Counted from the stretch's first letter, positions 34,653 through 44,514 are shown. The stretch: DNA of 64,000 nt from Litoribrevibacter euphylliae (GCF_042646085.1 NZ_JBHRSZ010000001.1:186001-250000), one strand, 5' to 3'. A program made the numbers and translations. The notes: a model not told the origin generated them from the letters alone.

Positions 34653-35660
34653 ATGGATAAAGGTGTTGTTGCTTCTCAGGTAACAAAATCTAATGTAATT
34701 AGAGTTTTGTGTTTTGCCTTTCTTTGTCCTCTCATTTTGATGGCTATTTCCGCCTCGGTTCGAGCGATGACGCCGATCGAGTTGCTATCAATGCTAGACG
34801 AAGCCCGAAAGGAAAACTCTTTTATTGGTACATTTATTCATAGACGAGGTGATAGTGTGAATAGCTATCACATCGTTCACGGCATTCAGGATGGTGTTCA
34901 ATACGAACGCCTTAAGAGCCTGGATGGTGCTCCCAGAGAGATCCTAAGAGATGGTGAAAGCGTTACTTGCATTCTTCCTGAAGACGTAGGTTCTCGTTGG
35001 GATCAGATCCCGCCTTTAAGCCCACTGGTTCCTGGTGAAAATGTAGACTGGAAAGAAATTCAAAAGTGGCTCAAATTTACGATTTTATCTCATTCTTGGA
35101 TTGCCGGACGAGAAGCGATTCTTATTGAAGCGCAAAGCATTGAACAGGATCGTTTTATTCGTCGATATGGTATTGATGCTGAAACAGGGTTACTGCTTAA
35201 AACTGAAATTTTAAATTCTGAGGGACGTTCTTTAGAGTTGGCTCAGTTTACCCAGATCAAGATTAACCCAAGCAATTTGAAAGAAGAATTAGCGCCGACA
35301 CTAAAAGGTAAGGTGACTAAGTTTGATCGTCGGCATTGGAATAAGTCCGCTACAACTTCTGTCAATTGGAAACCTGATTGGTTACCGTCTGGCTTTCATT
35401 TAACAGGGGTTACTTCAGGTGAGGATAAGAATTTCGTCGAAGCCTATACCTACAGTGACGGCTTGTCATCTTTCTCTATTTTCCGCGAACAGCCAAGTGC
35501 CCAGTTTGTTGAGATGGAAGGACGAGGCGGTGGTGCAACCGTTGCTGTATCGCGAGTCATTGAGACGGAAAAGGGCGAGAAATGGGGGATTACGTTAGTC
35601 GGCGAAATCCCTGTGGAAACTGCAAAACGGGTAGCAAGTTCTGTTAGTATGCTCAACTGA
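34653..35660 (+). CDS. rseB: Sigma-E regulatory periplasmic protein RseB/MucB
   Basis: A 335-residue exported protein that binds RseA and protects it from DegS; it releases RseA on sensing mislocalised lipopolysaccharide or lipoprotein. A long N-region precedes the signal hydrophobic core (VLCFAFLCPLILMAIS). The N-terminal LolA-like domain begins ARKENSFIGTFIHRRGD and the C-terminal domain ends with ETAKRVASSVSM. Third gene of the operon. Confidence 0.92.
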   Translation: MDKGVVASQVTKSNVIRVLCFAFLCPLILMAISASVRAMTPIELLSMLDEARKENSFIGTFIHRRGDSVNSYHIVHGIQDGVQYERLKSLDGAPREILRDGESVTCILPEDVGSRWDQIPPLSPLVPGENVDWKEIQKWLKFTILSHSWIAGREAILIEAQSIEQDRFIRRYGIDAETGLLLKTEILNSEGRSLELAQFTQIKINPSNLKEELAPTLKGKVTKFDRRHWNKSATTSVNWKPDWLPSGFHLTGVTSGEDKNFVEAYTYSDGLSSFSIFREQPSAQFVEMEGRGGGATVAVSRVIETEKGEKWGITLVGEIPVETAKRVASSVSMLN

Positions 35661-35686
35661 TTGGAATATCGTTAGAGGTAATCAGT

Positions 35687-36124
35687 TTGGTTGAAGAATC
35701 CGGCTTAATTGTGGCGGTCGAAGACGACAGAGTTTGGGTGGAAACCATCCGTTCGAGTGCTTGCGATTCTTGTAAAGCTCAAAAAGGCTGTGGTCATGGC
35801 CTGATTAATAAAGCGACTTCAGGTCAAAGATTCAGGCTTGATGTTCAGCGCAATGGTATTGCCGCAAAGGTTGGTGATACGGCCTTGATTGGTATTCCTG
35901 AAGATTCTATTTTGAAAGCCTCACTCATCGGCTATTTATTACCTATAGTGTTATTACTCCTGTTTTCTGGTACAGCTAAGCTGCTATGGGGGGAACTCCC
36001 TAGTATTTTGAGTGGGTTGTTAGGTCTCGGTCTAGGTTTTTTCTTAGTTCGCTATCTTGGAAATTCTGAACGACTTGGGGGCGGTCCTCAGCTCTTAAGG
36101 GTGAATCCAAGCTTCGATAGCTGA
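35687..36124 (+). CDS. rseC: Sigma-E positive regulator RseC/MucC
   Basis: A 145-residue inner-membrane protein. The N-terminal cysteine cluster CDSCKAQKGCGHG and two membrane segments (about 80-120) match RseC. It modulates the sigma-E pathway and, in some bacteria, redox regulators through Rnf-type systems. The likely start is TTG at 35687, with AGAGGT upstream. It sits between rseB and the protease gene. Confidence 0.9.
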   Translation: MVEESGLIVAVEDDRVWVETIRSSACDSCKAQKGCGHGLINKATSGQRFRLDVQRNGIAAKVGDTALIGIPEDSILKASLIGYLLPIVLLLLFSGTAKLLWGELPSILSGLLGLGLGFFLVRYLGNSERLGGGPQLLRVNPSFDS

Positions 36125-36185
36125 AACTTTTGATTAAAATCCAGGTCAACAAAAAATAACTAAAAACGCATCTGAGAGGATTAGA

Positions 36186-37580
36186 ATGCAAGCATTTAAG
36201 AAATCATTTTCGATTCTTTTTGTACTCTTAATGAGTGTTTCAATCCAAGTATCCGCAAGGAGCCTGCCGGACTTTACCGAGTTGGTTCAGGATCAATCGC
36301 CCGCCGTTGTTAATATCAGTACTGTCACTCATTCAAAGTCCATGGGGGGATTGCCTCCTGGTTATGAGCAAATGCCTGAGATCTTTCGCCACTTCTTCCA
36401 GTTTGGTCCTCGTGGTGGAGAGCCCCGTCAACGTGATGCTCAGTCATTAGGTTCGGGGTTCATTATTTCTGATGATGGTTACATCCTTACAAACAATCAC
36501 GTTATTGAAGGTGCTGATGAAATTATCGTGCGCTTAAGTGATCGCAGTGAGCTTGAAGCTCAACTTATTGGCGCAGATAAAAGTTCTGATATTGCCTTGC
36601 TGAAAGTGAAAGAGTCTGGACTACCTGCGGTCAAGCTGGGTGATTCAGATGAGCTGGAAGTGGGTGAGTGGGTGTTAGCCATTGGCTCTCCATTCGGCTT
36701 TGATCATACCGTCACCAAAGGCATTGTTAGTGCCAAGGGCAGAAGCCTTCCAAATGAAAACTATGTGCCTTTTATTCAAACGGATGTAGCCATTAACCCT
36801 GGTAACTCTGGTGGGCCTCTGTTTGATATGGACGGCGAAGTGATTGGTATCAATAGCCAAATCTATACGCGTTCCGGCGGTTTTATGGGTGTGTCATTCG
36901 CTATTCCTATCAATGTTGCAATGAAGGTTGCTGACCAACTTAAGCAAAAGGGGTATGTCAGTCGAGGTTACTTAGGCGTTCGCATTCAAGAAGTGAATAA
37001 AGAGCTCGCGGAAGCCTTTGGTTTGGATAAGCCTGCAGGTGCGTTAGTAGTTCAAGCGTACGATGGTGAACCAGCTGCCGAGGCTGGGATCATGGCAGGT
37101 GACGTAATCACAGAGTTTAATGATAAGCCAATTATTTTGTCGTCTGACTTGCCTCATGTGGTTGGTCAGGTTACGCCTGGCGAAAAGGCAACCTTGGTGA
37201 TTAATCGTCAAGGAAAAGAACAAACTATCACGGTCACTGTAGGTGAGCTTCCAAGCTCGGAGCAAGTGTATGCCAATAACCAGAACCAAGCGCCGAAGTT
37301 GAATAACCCTCTGGGCATTTCTGTGGTTGATATGACGGACGAGCAACGCCGTAGTGCAGATATCAATAAAGGTGTGATCGTTGAACAAGTGGCTCCAGAC
37401 AGTATTGTCGCCAGAAAAGGCGTTCGTCCGGGGGACATCATCGCTATGCTTAATCATCAGTGGATTGGCAGTAAAGCAGACTTCGATCAAATTATTGCTG
37501 AGTTACCTTCCGGGCGTAACCTGCCAATGTTAGTGATTCGAAAAGGCATGCGTCGTTTCGTATGGGTTCGAGTTGATTAA
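36186..37580 (+). CDS. mucD: Periplasmic Do/DegP-like serine protease MucD
   Basis: A 464-residue exported protease-chaperone for misfolded envelope proteins. After a signal peptide (cleavage near VSA-RS), the trypsin-like domain has the triad His105 (TNNHVIEGAD), Asp135 (SSDIALLK) and Ser208 (NPGNSGGPLF). Two PDZ domains follow, with GYLGVRIQ and GVIVEQVAPDS at their starts. Last gene of the sigma-E operon; in Pseudomonas MucD restrains the pathway by removing activating signals. Confidence 0.95.
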   Translation: MQAFKKSFSILFVLLMSVSIQVSARSLPDFTELVQDQSPAVVNISTVTHSKSMGGLPPGYEQMPEIFRHFFQFGPRGGEPRQRDAQSLGSGFIISDDGYILTNNHVIEGADEIIVRLSDRSELEAQLIGADKSSDIALLKVKESGLPAVKLGDSDELEVGEWVLAIGSPFGFDHTVTKGIVSAKGRSLPNENYVPFIQTDVAINPGNSGGPLFDMDGEVIGINSQIYTRSGGFMGVSFAIPINVAMKVADQLKQKGYVSRGYLGVRIQEVNKELAEAFGLDKPAGALVVQAYDGEPAAEAGIMAGDVITEFNDKPIILSSDLPHVVGQVTPGEKATLVINRQGKEQTITVTVGELPSSEQVYANNQNQAPKLNNPLGISVVDMTDEQRRSADINKGVIVEQVAPDSIVARKGVRPGDIIAMLNHQWIGSKADFDQIIAELPSGRNLPMLVIRKGMRRFVWVRVD

Positions 37581-37603
37581 TTTTTATCTTCTACTTGTTT
37601 AAG

Positions 37604-37629
37604 AAAGCACCCAAACGGGTGCTTTTTTT
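37604..37629 (+). terminator. Terminator of the rpoE-mucD operon
   Basis: AAAGCACCC (37604-37612) pairs with GGGTGCTTT (37617-37625) around AAAC, followed by a T-run. Confidence 0.85.
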
Positions 37630-37678
37630 GTTTATAGTTAACCAATAGCAAATTTGATAAATACTTTGAGGAAGTGGA

Positions 37679-38740
37679 ATGGGTATCAAAGTGTTTAATA
37701 CTCACTGGTTATTGGCGTGTATTTTTTCTCTCTTCATTGAGAGCTCTTTGGCTATGGACAACAAAGAGCAAATCGTCGATCAGATTACTGAACAAATCAC
37801 CAAGCAAAATGAAATCTCTTCGTTTCGTCCAAGTTCGGCTTATAAAACCGATTTCTTCGTTGAGAGCAATTTAGAGTTCACCTTATTACATGAGCTCTCT
37901 CATGCGGTCATTGAAATGAACGACGTTCCTGTTCTGGGAGGCAATGAACGTGCTGCCGATCAAATAGCCATTATGTTGATGATTATGACCAGTCACGGTT
38001 TTGATGAGTTTTTATTTGATCGCATGTTGTCCATTTCCGGGGAATGGATGATTGAGTGGCGTGATGAAATTAATCAGCACTCGCTTGCGTTTTGGGATGT
38101 TCATCCTCTGGCTATTCAGCGTTTTTATGATGTGACTTGCCTTGTTTATGGCGCGGCCCCTGATAAATTGGAGGCGATCAGAAAAGAAACTTGGTTACCC
38201 ATAGAGCGCGCTTGGGAATGCGATAAGGAGTACACTAAAAATCGTCAGGCGTTATTGTGGTTAGCGAATAACTACAGCCATGTCAGTTTTGATGAACATT
38301 GGCAGTTATTCCAAAAAGAACTTCCATCGACACCAAAAAAACTGGTGAACGTTGAGTTCATTCGTCCTACCAATATGGCTTATGAGCCAATATATAACTG
38401 GCTGATGGAATCACAGCGATTGCGTTTTCTCATTGAACGTACCAATCAAATCTTAAAACTTCCTGAGCCCGTGACCATCTATTTTGAAACTCAATGTTCA
38501 GGTCCGGACGCTTGGTGGAGCCCTCAAGCCAAGAGCATTGTGATTTGCTATTCATTAATCAAACAGTTCCAAGAGAATGCTAAGAAATTAAAACCTTTAG
38601 TTGATCGTCTCAGCAATGAATCTGAGTTGGCGTTTCTGTTTTTGTTTCCAGAAAAGTATTCCGGGTTGTTATCCAAAGAGCGAGCAGTGTTGAGAAAGCG
38701 GTTCATTCAGCTAATGGATCAACTTCTCAGTAATGAATGA
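37679..38740 (+). CDS. DUF4344-like metallopeptidase with permuted domain order
   Basis: A 353-residue exported protein (signal peptide MGIKVF...SSLA). The zinc motif HELSH is at residues 71-75, and a third ligand is likely Glu90 in GGNERAADQ. After it come FWDVHPLAIQRFYD and LPIERAWECDKEY, which match the C-terminal part of DUF4344 metallopeptidases as I remember them. The stretch LPEPVTIYFETQC with IVICYSLIKQF, usually N-terminal to HExxH, is here at residues 261-297, after it. So the order looks circularly permuted, or is the remnant of a tandem duplication. GAGGAAG precedes the ATG. Substrate unknown; active Zn site intact. Confidence 0.7.
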   Translation: MGIKVFNTHWLLACIFSLFIESSLAMDNKEQIVDQITEQITKQNEISSFRPSSAYKTDFFVESNLEFTLLHELSHAVIEMNDVPVLGGNERAADQIAIMLMIMTSHGFDEFLFDRMLSISGEWMIEWRDEINQHSLAFWDVHPLAIQRFYDVTCLVYGAAPDKLEAIRKETWLPIERAWECDKEYTKNRQALLWLANNYSHVSFDEHWQLFQKELPSTPKKLVNVEFIRPTNMAYEPIYNWLMESQRLRFLIERTNQILKLPEPVTIYFETQCSGPDAWWSPQAKSIVICYSLIKQFQENAKKLKPLVDRLSNESELAFLFLFPEKYSGLLSKERAVLRKRFIQLMDQLLSNE

Positions 38741-38761
38741 ACATCATTGTTATTTGAATAT

Positions 38762-38793
38762 AAAAAAGCCCCATCCGAGGATGAGGCTTTTTT
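38762..38793. terminator. Bidirectional terminator between the metallopeptidase gene and cysN
   Basis: AAAAAAGCC (38762-38770) and GGCTTTTTT (38785-38793) flank CATCC-GA-GGATG; one mismatch in the stem. It lies between converging genes. Confidence 0.85.
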
Positions 38794-38820
38794 AGAAAGA
38801 CAATGAATTCTTTATTCTGT

Positions 38821-40497
38821 TTATAAAGAGTTCAATAGAGCCTTCAATGTTTCTTCAGGAGAACCTTTAGCTGTTACATCTACGATGCTGGTTCCTTCAA
38901 AGGCCGAATCAATCAGTTCCTTATCAAAACCTGCTTCTAGAGCACAGATAGCAATCAGGCCAGCTTTAGCAAACTGAGCAGCAACAGCGGCATTGTGCGC
39001 AGCGTCTGATCCGCAAGAATCTTCATCAATGACAGCGACCGCTCGACCTTGATTGAACAGTAGGCGTTCTAGCGCAGATGCTAGGTTTGCTTGTTCATCT
39101 GACAATAGAATCACTGACCCTGTTTGACCGAAACGTGCTTCGCGCTCTTCTTGAGTTACTGGTGTCAGTGCATCAAGATCAATGCTCTCTACCTTCTCAG
39201 ATACATGGATCATACCAGCACCAACCGTGATGTTGGTTAGGCGATCAATGATGATGAAGGCGCCTGTGCCTTTGTTCTTTTGGTAATCATCAAAGCTGAT
39301 TGGCTTGCTCAATGTGAGTTCACATAGACCAATTTCATTCAATGCCAATTGCGCGGCGTGCTTGTGCTCAAGCGTATTTACATCAACACGGTGACGAAGC
39401 GTAGAAACACGGCCCGTGGTGCTGTTGGTGTTGTGCTTGATGATGTATTCCTTACCAGGTGTCAGAGCGTCTTCTGCCATCCATACAATGTGTGCGTCGA
39501 TTTTCTCAGCACTTTGCGGAAGGTTGTCAGATTTAACAATGACATCACCACGGCTACAGTCGATCTCATCTTCAAAAGTTAAGGTCACTGCCATTGGTGC
39601 GAACGCTTGATCAAGATTACCATCGTAGGTCACGATTTCTTTGATCTTGCTGCTCTTACCAGAAGGAAGCACTGTAATTTCATCGCCGACATTGATGATG
39701 CCGGATGCGATGGTGCCTTGGAAACCACGGAAATCCAGGTTAGGGCGGCATACCATCTGTACAGGCATACGGAAATCATCGAAGTTCTGGTCGTCTGCAA
39801 TCTCAACCGTCTCAAGGATTTCCATCAAAGTTTTACCGTCGTACCACGGAGATTTTTCACTGCGGTTTACAACGTTGTCGCCATCCAGTGCTGACATAGG
39901 TACGAACTGAATGTCTTTGATGTTTAATTCTTTTGCAAACTCAAGGTAGTCCGCTTTGATGGCTTCATATTTCGCTTCGTCGAAGTTGATTAGGTCCATC
40001 TTGTTCACTGCAACCACAACGTGACGAATACCAAGTAGCGATGCAATGTAACTGTGACGTTTGGTTTGAGTTTTCACGCCTTCACGAGCATCCACCAAGA
40101 TGATCGCTAGGTCACAGGTTGATGCACCAGTGGCCATGTTACGCGTGTATTGCTCATGCCCTGGGGTGTCGGCAATGATGAATTTACGCTTGTTGGTGGA
40201 GAAATAGCGGTAAGCAACGTCAATGGTGATACCTTGCTCGCGCTCAGCGGCCAGACCATCAACCAATAACGCAAGATCCAGCTTCTCACCGGTAGTACCC
40301 ATTTTGGCACTGTCGGATTGAATGGAGGCCAACTGATCTTCATAAATCATTTTGGAATCATGAAGTAGACGACCGATCAGGGTACTTTTACCGTCATCTA
40401 CGCTACCACAGGTTAGGAAGCGCAGTAGCTCTTTGTTTTCGTGTTCTTTGAGATACGCCAGAATGTCTTCTGCGATCAAATCAGATTGGTGTGACAT
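38821..40497 (-). CDS. cysN: Sulfate adenylyltransferase GTPase subunit CysN, with degenerate APS-kinase-like tail
   Basis: A 558-residue GTPase that drives CysD to make adenylylsulfate (APS). The P-loop GSVDDGKSTLIGRLLH, switch DTPGHEQYTRNM and guanine motif NKMDL are intact. E. coli CysN is about 475 residues. Here an extra 102 residues (from residue 457; genome 38824-39129) resemble APS kinase CysC: GQTGSVILLSDEQANLASAL stands where the kinase has its GxxxxGKST P-loop, and AAQFAKAGLIAICALEA matches a later helix and strand. The P-loop lysine and the conserved catalytic part are absent, so it should not phosphorylate APS. It follows cysD with 21 bases between. Confidence 0.93.
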   Translation of the reverse strand: MSHQSDLIAEDILAYLKEHENKELLRFLTCGSVDDGKSTLIGRLLHDSKMIYEDQLASIQSDSAKMGTTGEKLDLALLVDGLAAEREQGITIDVAYRYFSTNKRKFIIADTPGHEQYTRNMATGASTCDLAIILVDAREGVKTQTKRHSYIASLLGIRHVVVAVNKMDLINFDEAKYEAIKADYLEFAKELNIKDIQFVPMSALDGDNVVNRSEKSPWYDGKTLMEILETVEIADDQNFDDFRMPVQMVCRPNLDFRGFQGTIASGIINVGDEITVLPSGKSSKIKEIVTYDGNLDQAFAPMAVTLTFEDEIDCSRGDVIVKSDNLPQSAEKIDAHIVWMAEDALTPGKEYIIKHNTNSTTGRVSTLRHRVDVNTLEHKHAAQLALNEIGLCELTLSKPISFDDYQKNKGTGAFIIIDRLTNITVGAGMIHVSEKVESIDLDALTPVTQEEREARFGQTGSVILLSDEQANLASALERLLFNQGRAVAVIDEDSCGSDAAHNAAVAAQFAKAGLIAICALEAGFDKELIDSAFEGTSIVDVTAKGSPEETLKALLNSL

Positions 40498-40518
40498 ATT
40501 CGTTTCCTACCTTAAGCC

Positions 40519-41427
40519 TTAGAAATAACCTTCTTGTTTCTTCTTCTCCATCGACGCTGCGCTGTCGTGATCAATCACACGGCCTTGACGTTCAGAAGTG
40601 GTGGTCAGCAACATTTCCTGAATGATGTCAGGTAGCGTTGCGGCTTCAGATTCAACTGCTCCAGTAAGTGGATAGCAGCCCAATGTGCGGAAACGCACAC
40701 TCTTCATTTCAGGTACTTCACCTGGCTCTAGTGGCATACGATCATCATCAACCATGATCATCACCCCATCGCGCTCAACGACTGGGCGTTTGGCTGAGAA
40801 GTACAGAGGAACAATAGGAATCTCTTCCAAGTAGATGTATTGCCAGATGTCCAATTCAGTCCAGTTAGACAGAGGGAAAACTCGGATGCTTTCACCTTTG
40901 TCTACTTTACCGTTGTAGACATTCCATAACTCAGGACGTTGGCTCTTGGGGTCCCAACGGTGGTTTTTATCACGGAAAGAATACACACGTTCTTTTGCAC
41001 GAGACTTTTCTTCGTCACGACGCGCGCCACCGAAGGCTGCGTCAAACCCATGCTTATCCAAGGCCTGCTTCAATGCCGCGGTTTTCATCACGTCGGTATG
41101 CTTGGCACTGCCATGAGTGAAAGGACCGATGCCTTGCTCTACACCTTCTTGGTTGGTGTGAACGATCAAGTCTAGACCGAGCTTTTTCACCAGCTCATCA
41201 CGGAAAGTAATCATTTCCTTGAATTTCCACGTCGTATCAACGTGCATTAATGGAAATGGTGGTTTAGCAGGGTAGAAGGCTTTCATCGCAAGATGCAGCA
41301 TTACTGCTGAATCTTTACCGATCGAGTAAAGCATTACTGGGTTTTCGAACTCGGCTGCAACTTCACGAATAATGTGAATACTCTCAGCTTCCAGCTCTTT
41401 AAGGTGAGTAAGGTTGTATTCCGACAT
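40519..41427 (-). CDS. cysD: Sulfate adenylyltransferase subunit 2
   Basis: A 302-residue PP-loop ATP pyrophosphatase that makes APS from ATP and sulfate with CysN. The SxGKDS motif (YSIGKDSAVMLHLA) and GARRDEEKSRAKERVYSFR are typical. It is the first gene of cysDN. A -10-like TATAAT on the minus strand at 41498-41503 could start it. Confidence 0.97.
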   Translation of the reverse strand: MSEYNLTHLKELEAESIHIIREVAAEFENPVMLYSIGKDSAVMLHLAMKAFYPAKPPFPLMHVDTTWKFKEMITFRDELVKKLGLDLIVHTNQEGVEQGIGPFTHGSAKHTDVMKTAALKQALDKHGFDAAFGGARRDEEKSRAKERVYSFRDKNHRWDPKSQRPELWNVYNGKVDKGESIRVFPLSNWTELDIWQYIYLEEIPIVPLYFSAKRPVVERDGVMIMVDDDRMPLEPGEVPEMKSVRFRTLGCYPLTGAVESEAATLPDIIQEMLLTTTSERQGRVIDHDSAASMEKKKQEGYF

Positions 41428-41497
41428 GATTGAGTCTCGTACGTCCTGGAAATGTGGCTATTTTAAATTTGAGGAGAACTATACCAAAAAATGACCG

Positions 41498-41503
41498 ATT
41501 ATA
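41498..41503 (-). promoter_or_regulatory. Candidate -10 of the cysDN promoter
   Basis: TATAAT on the minus strand, about 70 bases before the cysD ATG. The -35 is poor (TTAAGT), as is usual for CysB-activated promoters. No CysB site can be claimed by eye. Confidence 0.35.
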
Positions 41504-41570
41504 AGAACCGATTTAGTTAGACTTAATTTGCATATAAATAGACGAAGTGTGTCTTTAGGTTATTAATAGA

Positions 41571-41609
41571 AATAGAGGCCATTCAACTGAACGTTGAATG
41601 GCCTCTATT
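41571..41609 (-). terminator. Hairpin terminator of the M16 protease gene
   Basis: A perfect 17-bp stem: AATAGAGGCCATTCAAC (41571-41587) with GTTGAATGGCCTCTATT (41593-41609). On the minus strand it is followed by a U-rich stretch. Confidence 0.75.
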
Positions 41610-41631
41610 TCTTGGGAATGCCCGTTAAAAC

Positions 41632-44514
41632 CTAGAAACTTGGGCGTTCTTGCTTAAAGCGTCTTAGGTCTTCAATCTGGTTTTTAACATCAATTAATTC
41701 AGGCTGTTGATCGGCCAAACTTTGGCCTTGATATTGAATTAACAGTTCTCTGCTTTCTGGGCCAAAGAAAAAACGGTCATAGAAGGCGAGTAACTCTTCT
41801 TTGGTGATTGCATTAATTGCTGAAGTTAAGCGTTCACGAGTATCAAAGCTTGTTTGTTGTTGATCAATTTCTTGCCAGTAGCGGTCGGACAATTGGCCTA
41901 AACGTTGTGGTTTTTCATTCAGTTTGGCGGTCAGACTGGCTTTATGCTGAGTGAACTCGTCCTCAGGCATGGTTGTTAAGGTATCCCTGAATTGCAGTAA
42001 GAATGCCTGATAGTCATTCGATAAGGTTTTAGGGCCAACGGCATGAGACTGAGTAATCAATGTAAAACCGGGTACTTGAGCCAGTGGAATCGGTGTTGCA
42101 AAGACTATGTAGCCACGTTGTTTTTCGGTACGAATCTCGCTGTAAAACGGCGTAGAAATCACTTGGCTAATTAAACCCGCGTAAGCGCGTTCCTGGTCTG
42201 AAATTTCTTTACCCTGATAATAGGTTAACAGAACGGAGTCGTTGTGCTGGGTTTGCAGATTGAAACCGGTGATTTCACCTTCGGTCAGCTTACTCACGGT
42301 ATTGGCAGGTACTTGAGTAATCTTACTGTTGTTAAACAGCGTCGTTTCTACATTGGAAGCAATCGCTTTGGACTCGTCGTTCGTTAGGTTGCCATGGGTC
42401 AGCATAACCACTTCGATTGCTTCGAAGAGGGTTTTTCGATATTGCTTGATGTCTTCTAGTGTGATCGCTTGGGCGGCTTCTAATCGCTCTTCAACCGTCC
42501 AGGACGAACTCATTAATAACGTGACTAGATTTTTATACGCCAGACTATAAGGCTTGTCTTTGGCTTCGTTGTTATAAGCACGGATGATTTCATCTTTATA
42601 AATATCAAAGCGAGCTTCTTCCAGAGGTGCATTAAGAACACTGTTCATAACGGTGTTTAGCAATGTTTCTAATTTTTCGCTGTAGCCTGATACCTTGATG
42701 GTAACGCCACGAGAATTACGATAAAGGGTGTAATCCAAGCCTGCTAAATAGGCAGGGTACGAATATTCGTTAAGGCTGTCATTGATCAGCTTGGTAAATA
42801 GATTACCGGCAACGCTATTTGCAGGTGTGTTGTTCGCTTGCGGGCTGCGAATGTTGATGAAAATATCCGCTTTCGGGCTATTAAACTCAACATTGGTTCT
42901 ATGCCACAGTGTAAAGCCTTCTTTGGCAATCAATTGTGTGGGTTTATTACTTGATTGGTTGTTAGCTTCATCATTGCTCAGCAGAGTGAGGTGATCTGGA
43001 ATAAATTGGTTTTTCTCAGGAAGGCTTAAATGCCCATTCGGAGTTGCAGATTTCCAATCAGCGATTAATTCGTCATCGAGTTTAGTCACAGAATATGGCG
43101 TTTGATACCACTTACTGGTTTTGTCTGTTGGCAAATTCTGTTCTGCTACCGTGACCAGTACATTGTCAGGTGTTAATTGATCAAGGTAATGTGTAATAAG
43201 CTTGTTGTCGTAACGAGACATTAGATACGGGCCTCGAATGACTTCGCGTGCCGTGTACTTCTGAAGGTTGCCGGCAAGGTGCGAAACAATTTGACGCGCC
43301 GCGTGTTGCTCTTGGAAACGGAAAGCGGTGTTGTTCAAACTTGATTGTTCATCAAACAACCACTGCTTAGGCCCTTCATTTTTTAACAGCTGAATATAGG
43401 CGAACACTTCTTTCACAATGTCTTGATAAGACGCCAAGCCTTCCTGGGTGAGCTTGATGGTGACGTTGAAGGTTGCGTATTCCAAATTATTAAAGCCGGA
43501 ACCCGCGCTCAGGCTGTCCGCTAAGCCCTTTTCTTTCAAAGAAGACAACAAACTTCCTTCGCCTTCATGACCGATCAGATTAGATAGGTACTGAACCGGC
43601 TTTTCTCGGTAATAGGCAGCCAAAGAATCAATCGGGAAAACAAGAGACAGCGTTCGGGTGTTTTTAATCGGATTAATAAACACTTGGGCAGGCAGGCTAT
43701 CCGCATTGAACAAAGGCTCTTCTATTGTATCGAGCTTGGTTCCATGATTTGGAATCGGTGAAAACTTTTGGACGACCCATTCATTTAATGTGTCCAGATC
43801 TTCTTTTCCTAGAACCACCAAAGTCATCAAGTTAGCTGAATAATACTTTTGGTAGAAGGCTTTGAGATCATCTTGAATCGGGCTTTGGTCATTGTCGGAT
43901 AAGGTATCCAACGAGCCTACAGAAAACTTGGAGGCAGGATGATTCGGGTTAATGACTTCGCGGATGACTTCGTAGTTACGGCGAACATCGTCTTTTAGCT
44001 TGGCCTGATATTCTGAATGAACCGCATTTTTTTCACGATCAACATACTTTTCGGTAAACAAAGGTGTCTTGAAGAAGGCAGAGAAACGATCCAGAGCCGG
44101 TTCCAGCGCACTGTGCTCAACTTCGAAGAAATAATTGGTGTGCTCGCTGGCAGTGAAGGCGTTATGGCTGCCGCCATGCTTGCTAATAAATGACTGGTAT
44201 TCGCCGGCTTCAGGGTAATCTTTAGTGCCGAGGAACAGCATGTGTTCAAGGAAGTGCGCAAGTCCTTGGCGATACTCCGGATCTTGTAGGCTGCCAACAT
44301 GTACATCGAGCGCAGCTGCCGCTTTATCCGCGTCTGCATCTGAAATAAGCAGAACCTTGAGCTTGTTGGGAAGCTCGACAAATCGATATGACTTATCGTC
44401 TGTATCGGGCTGTATCACAACATTTGGATCGTACTGCGAGTTTTTGAGAGAGACGTATGCAACTGCCATGATAATTAGAATACCAATGCTTAAAAAACTG
44501 ATTTTAGAACTCAT
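41632..44514 (-). CDS. Pitrilysin-type M16 metalloprotease
   Basis: A 960-residue insulinase/pitrilysin family zinc protease, the same length class as E. coli protease III (PtrA). The inverted zinc motif HFLEH is at residues 87-91, with the distal ligand Glu168 in AVHSEYQ. The typical segment GTKDYPEAGEYQSFISKHGG follows. The N-terminus has a hydrophobic helix (about 6-23) that may be a signal peptide or membrane anchor. It should degrade peptides in the periplasm. Four half-domains are expected; the inactive C-terminal half includes TEKQRGYIVFATP. Monocistronic. Confidence 0.92.
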   Translation of the reverse strand: MSSKISFLSIGILIIMAVAYVSLKNSQYDPNVVIQPDTDDKSYRFVELPNKLKVLLISDADADKAAAALDVHVGSLQDPEYRQGLAHFLEHMLFLGTKDYPEAGEYQSFISKHGGSHNAFTASEHTNYFFEVEHSALEPALDRFSAFFKTPLFTEKYVDREKNAVHSEYQAKLKDDVRRNYEVIREVINPNHPASKFSVGSLDTLSDNDQSPIQDDLKAFYQKYYSANLMTLVVLGKEDLDTLNEWVVQKFSPIPNHGTKLDTIEEPLFNADSLPAQVFINPIKNTRTLSLVFPIDSLAAYYREKPVQYLSNLIGHEGEGSLLSSLKEKGLADSLSAGSGFNNLEYATFNVTIKLTQEGLASYQDIVKEVFAYIQLLKNEGPKQWLFDEQSSLNNTAFRFQEQHAARQIVSHLAGNLQKYTAREVIRGPYLMSRYDNKLITHYLDQLTPDNVLVTVAEQNLPTDKTSKWYQTPYSVTKLDDELIADWKSATPNGHLSLPEKNQFIPDHLTLLSNDEANNQSSNKPTQLIAKEGFTLWHRTNVEFNSPKADIFINIRSPQANNTPANSVAGNLFTKLINDSLNEYSYPAYLAGLDYTLYRNSRGVTIKVSGYSEKLETLLNTVMNSVLNAPLEEARFDIYKDEIIRAYNNEAKDKPYSLAYKNLVTLLMSSSWTVEERLEAAQAITLEDIKQYRKTLFEAIEVVMLTHGNLTNDESKAIASNVETTLFNNSKITQVPANTVSKLTEGEITGFNLQTQHNDSVLLTYYQGKEISDQERAYAGLISQVISTPFYSEIRTEKQRGYIVFATPIPLAQVPGFTLITQSHAVGPKTLSNDYQAFLLQFRDTLTTMPEDEFTQHKASLTAKLNEKPQRLGQLSDRYWQEIDQQQTSFDTRERLTSAINAITKEELLAFYDRFFFGPESRELLIQYQGQSLADQQPELIDVKNQIEDLRRFKQERPSF

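Noticed and set aside
37044..37490. 148-codon frame antisense to the mucD protease
   Set aside because: A shadow of the PDZ-coding region; no independent support.
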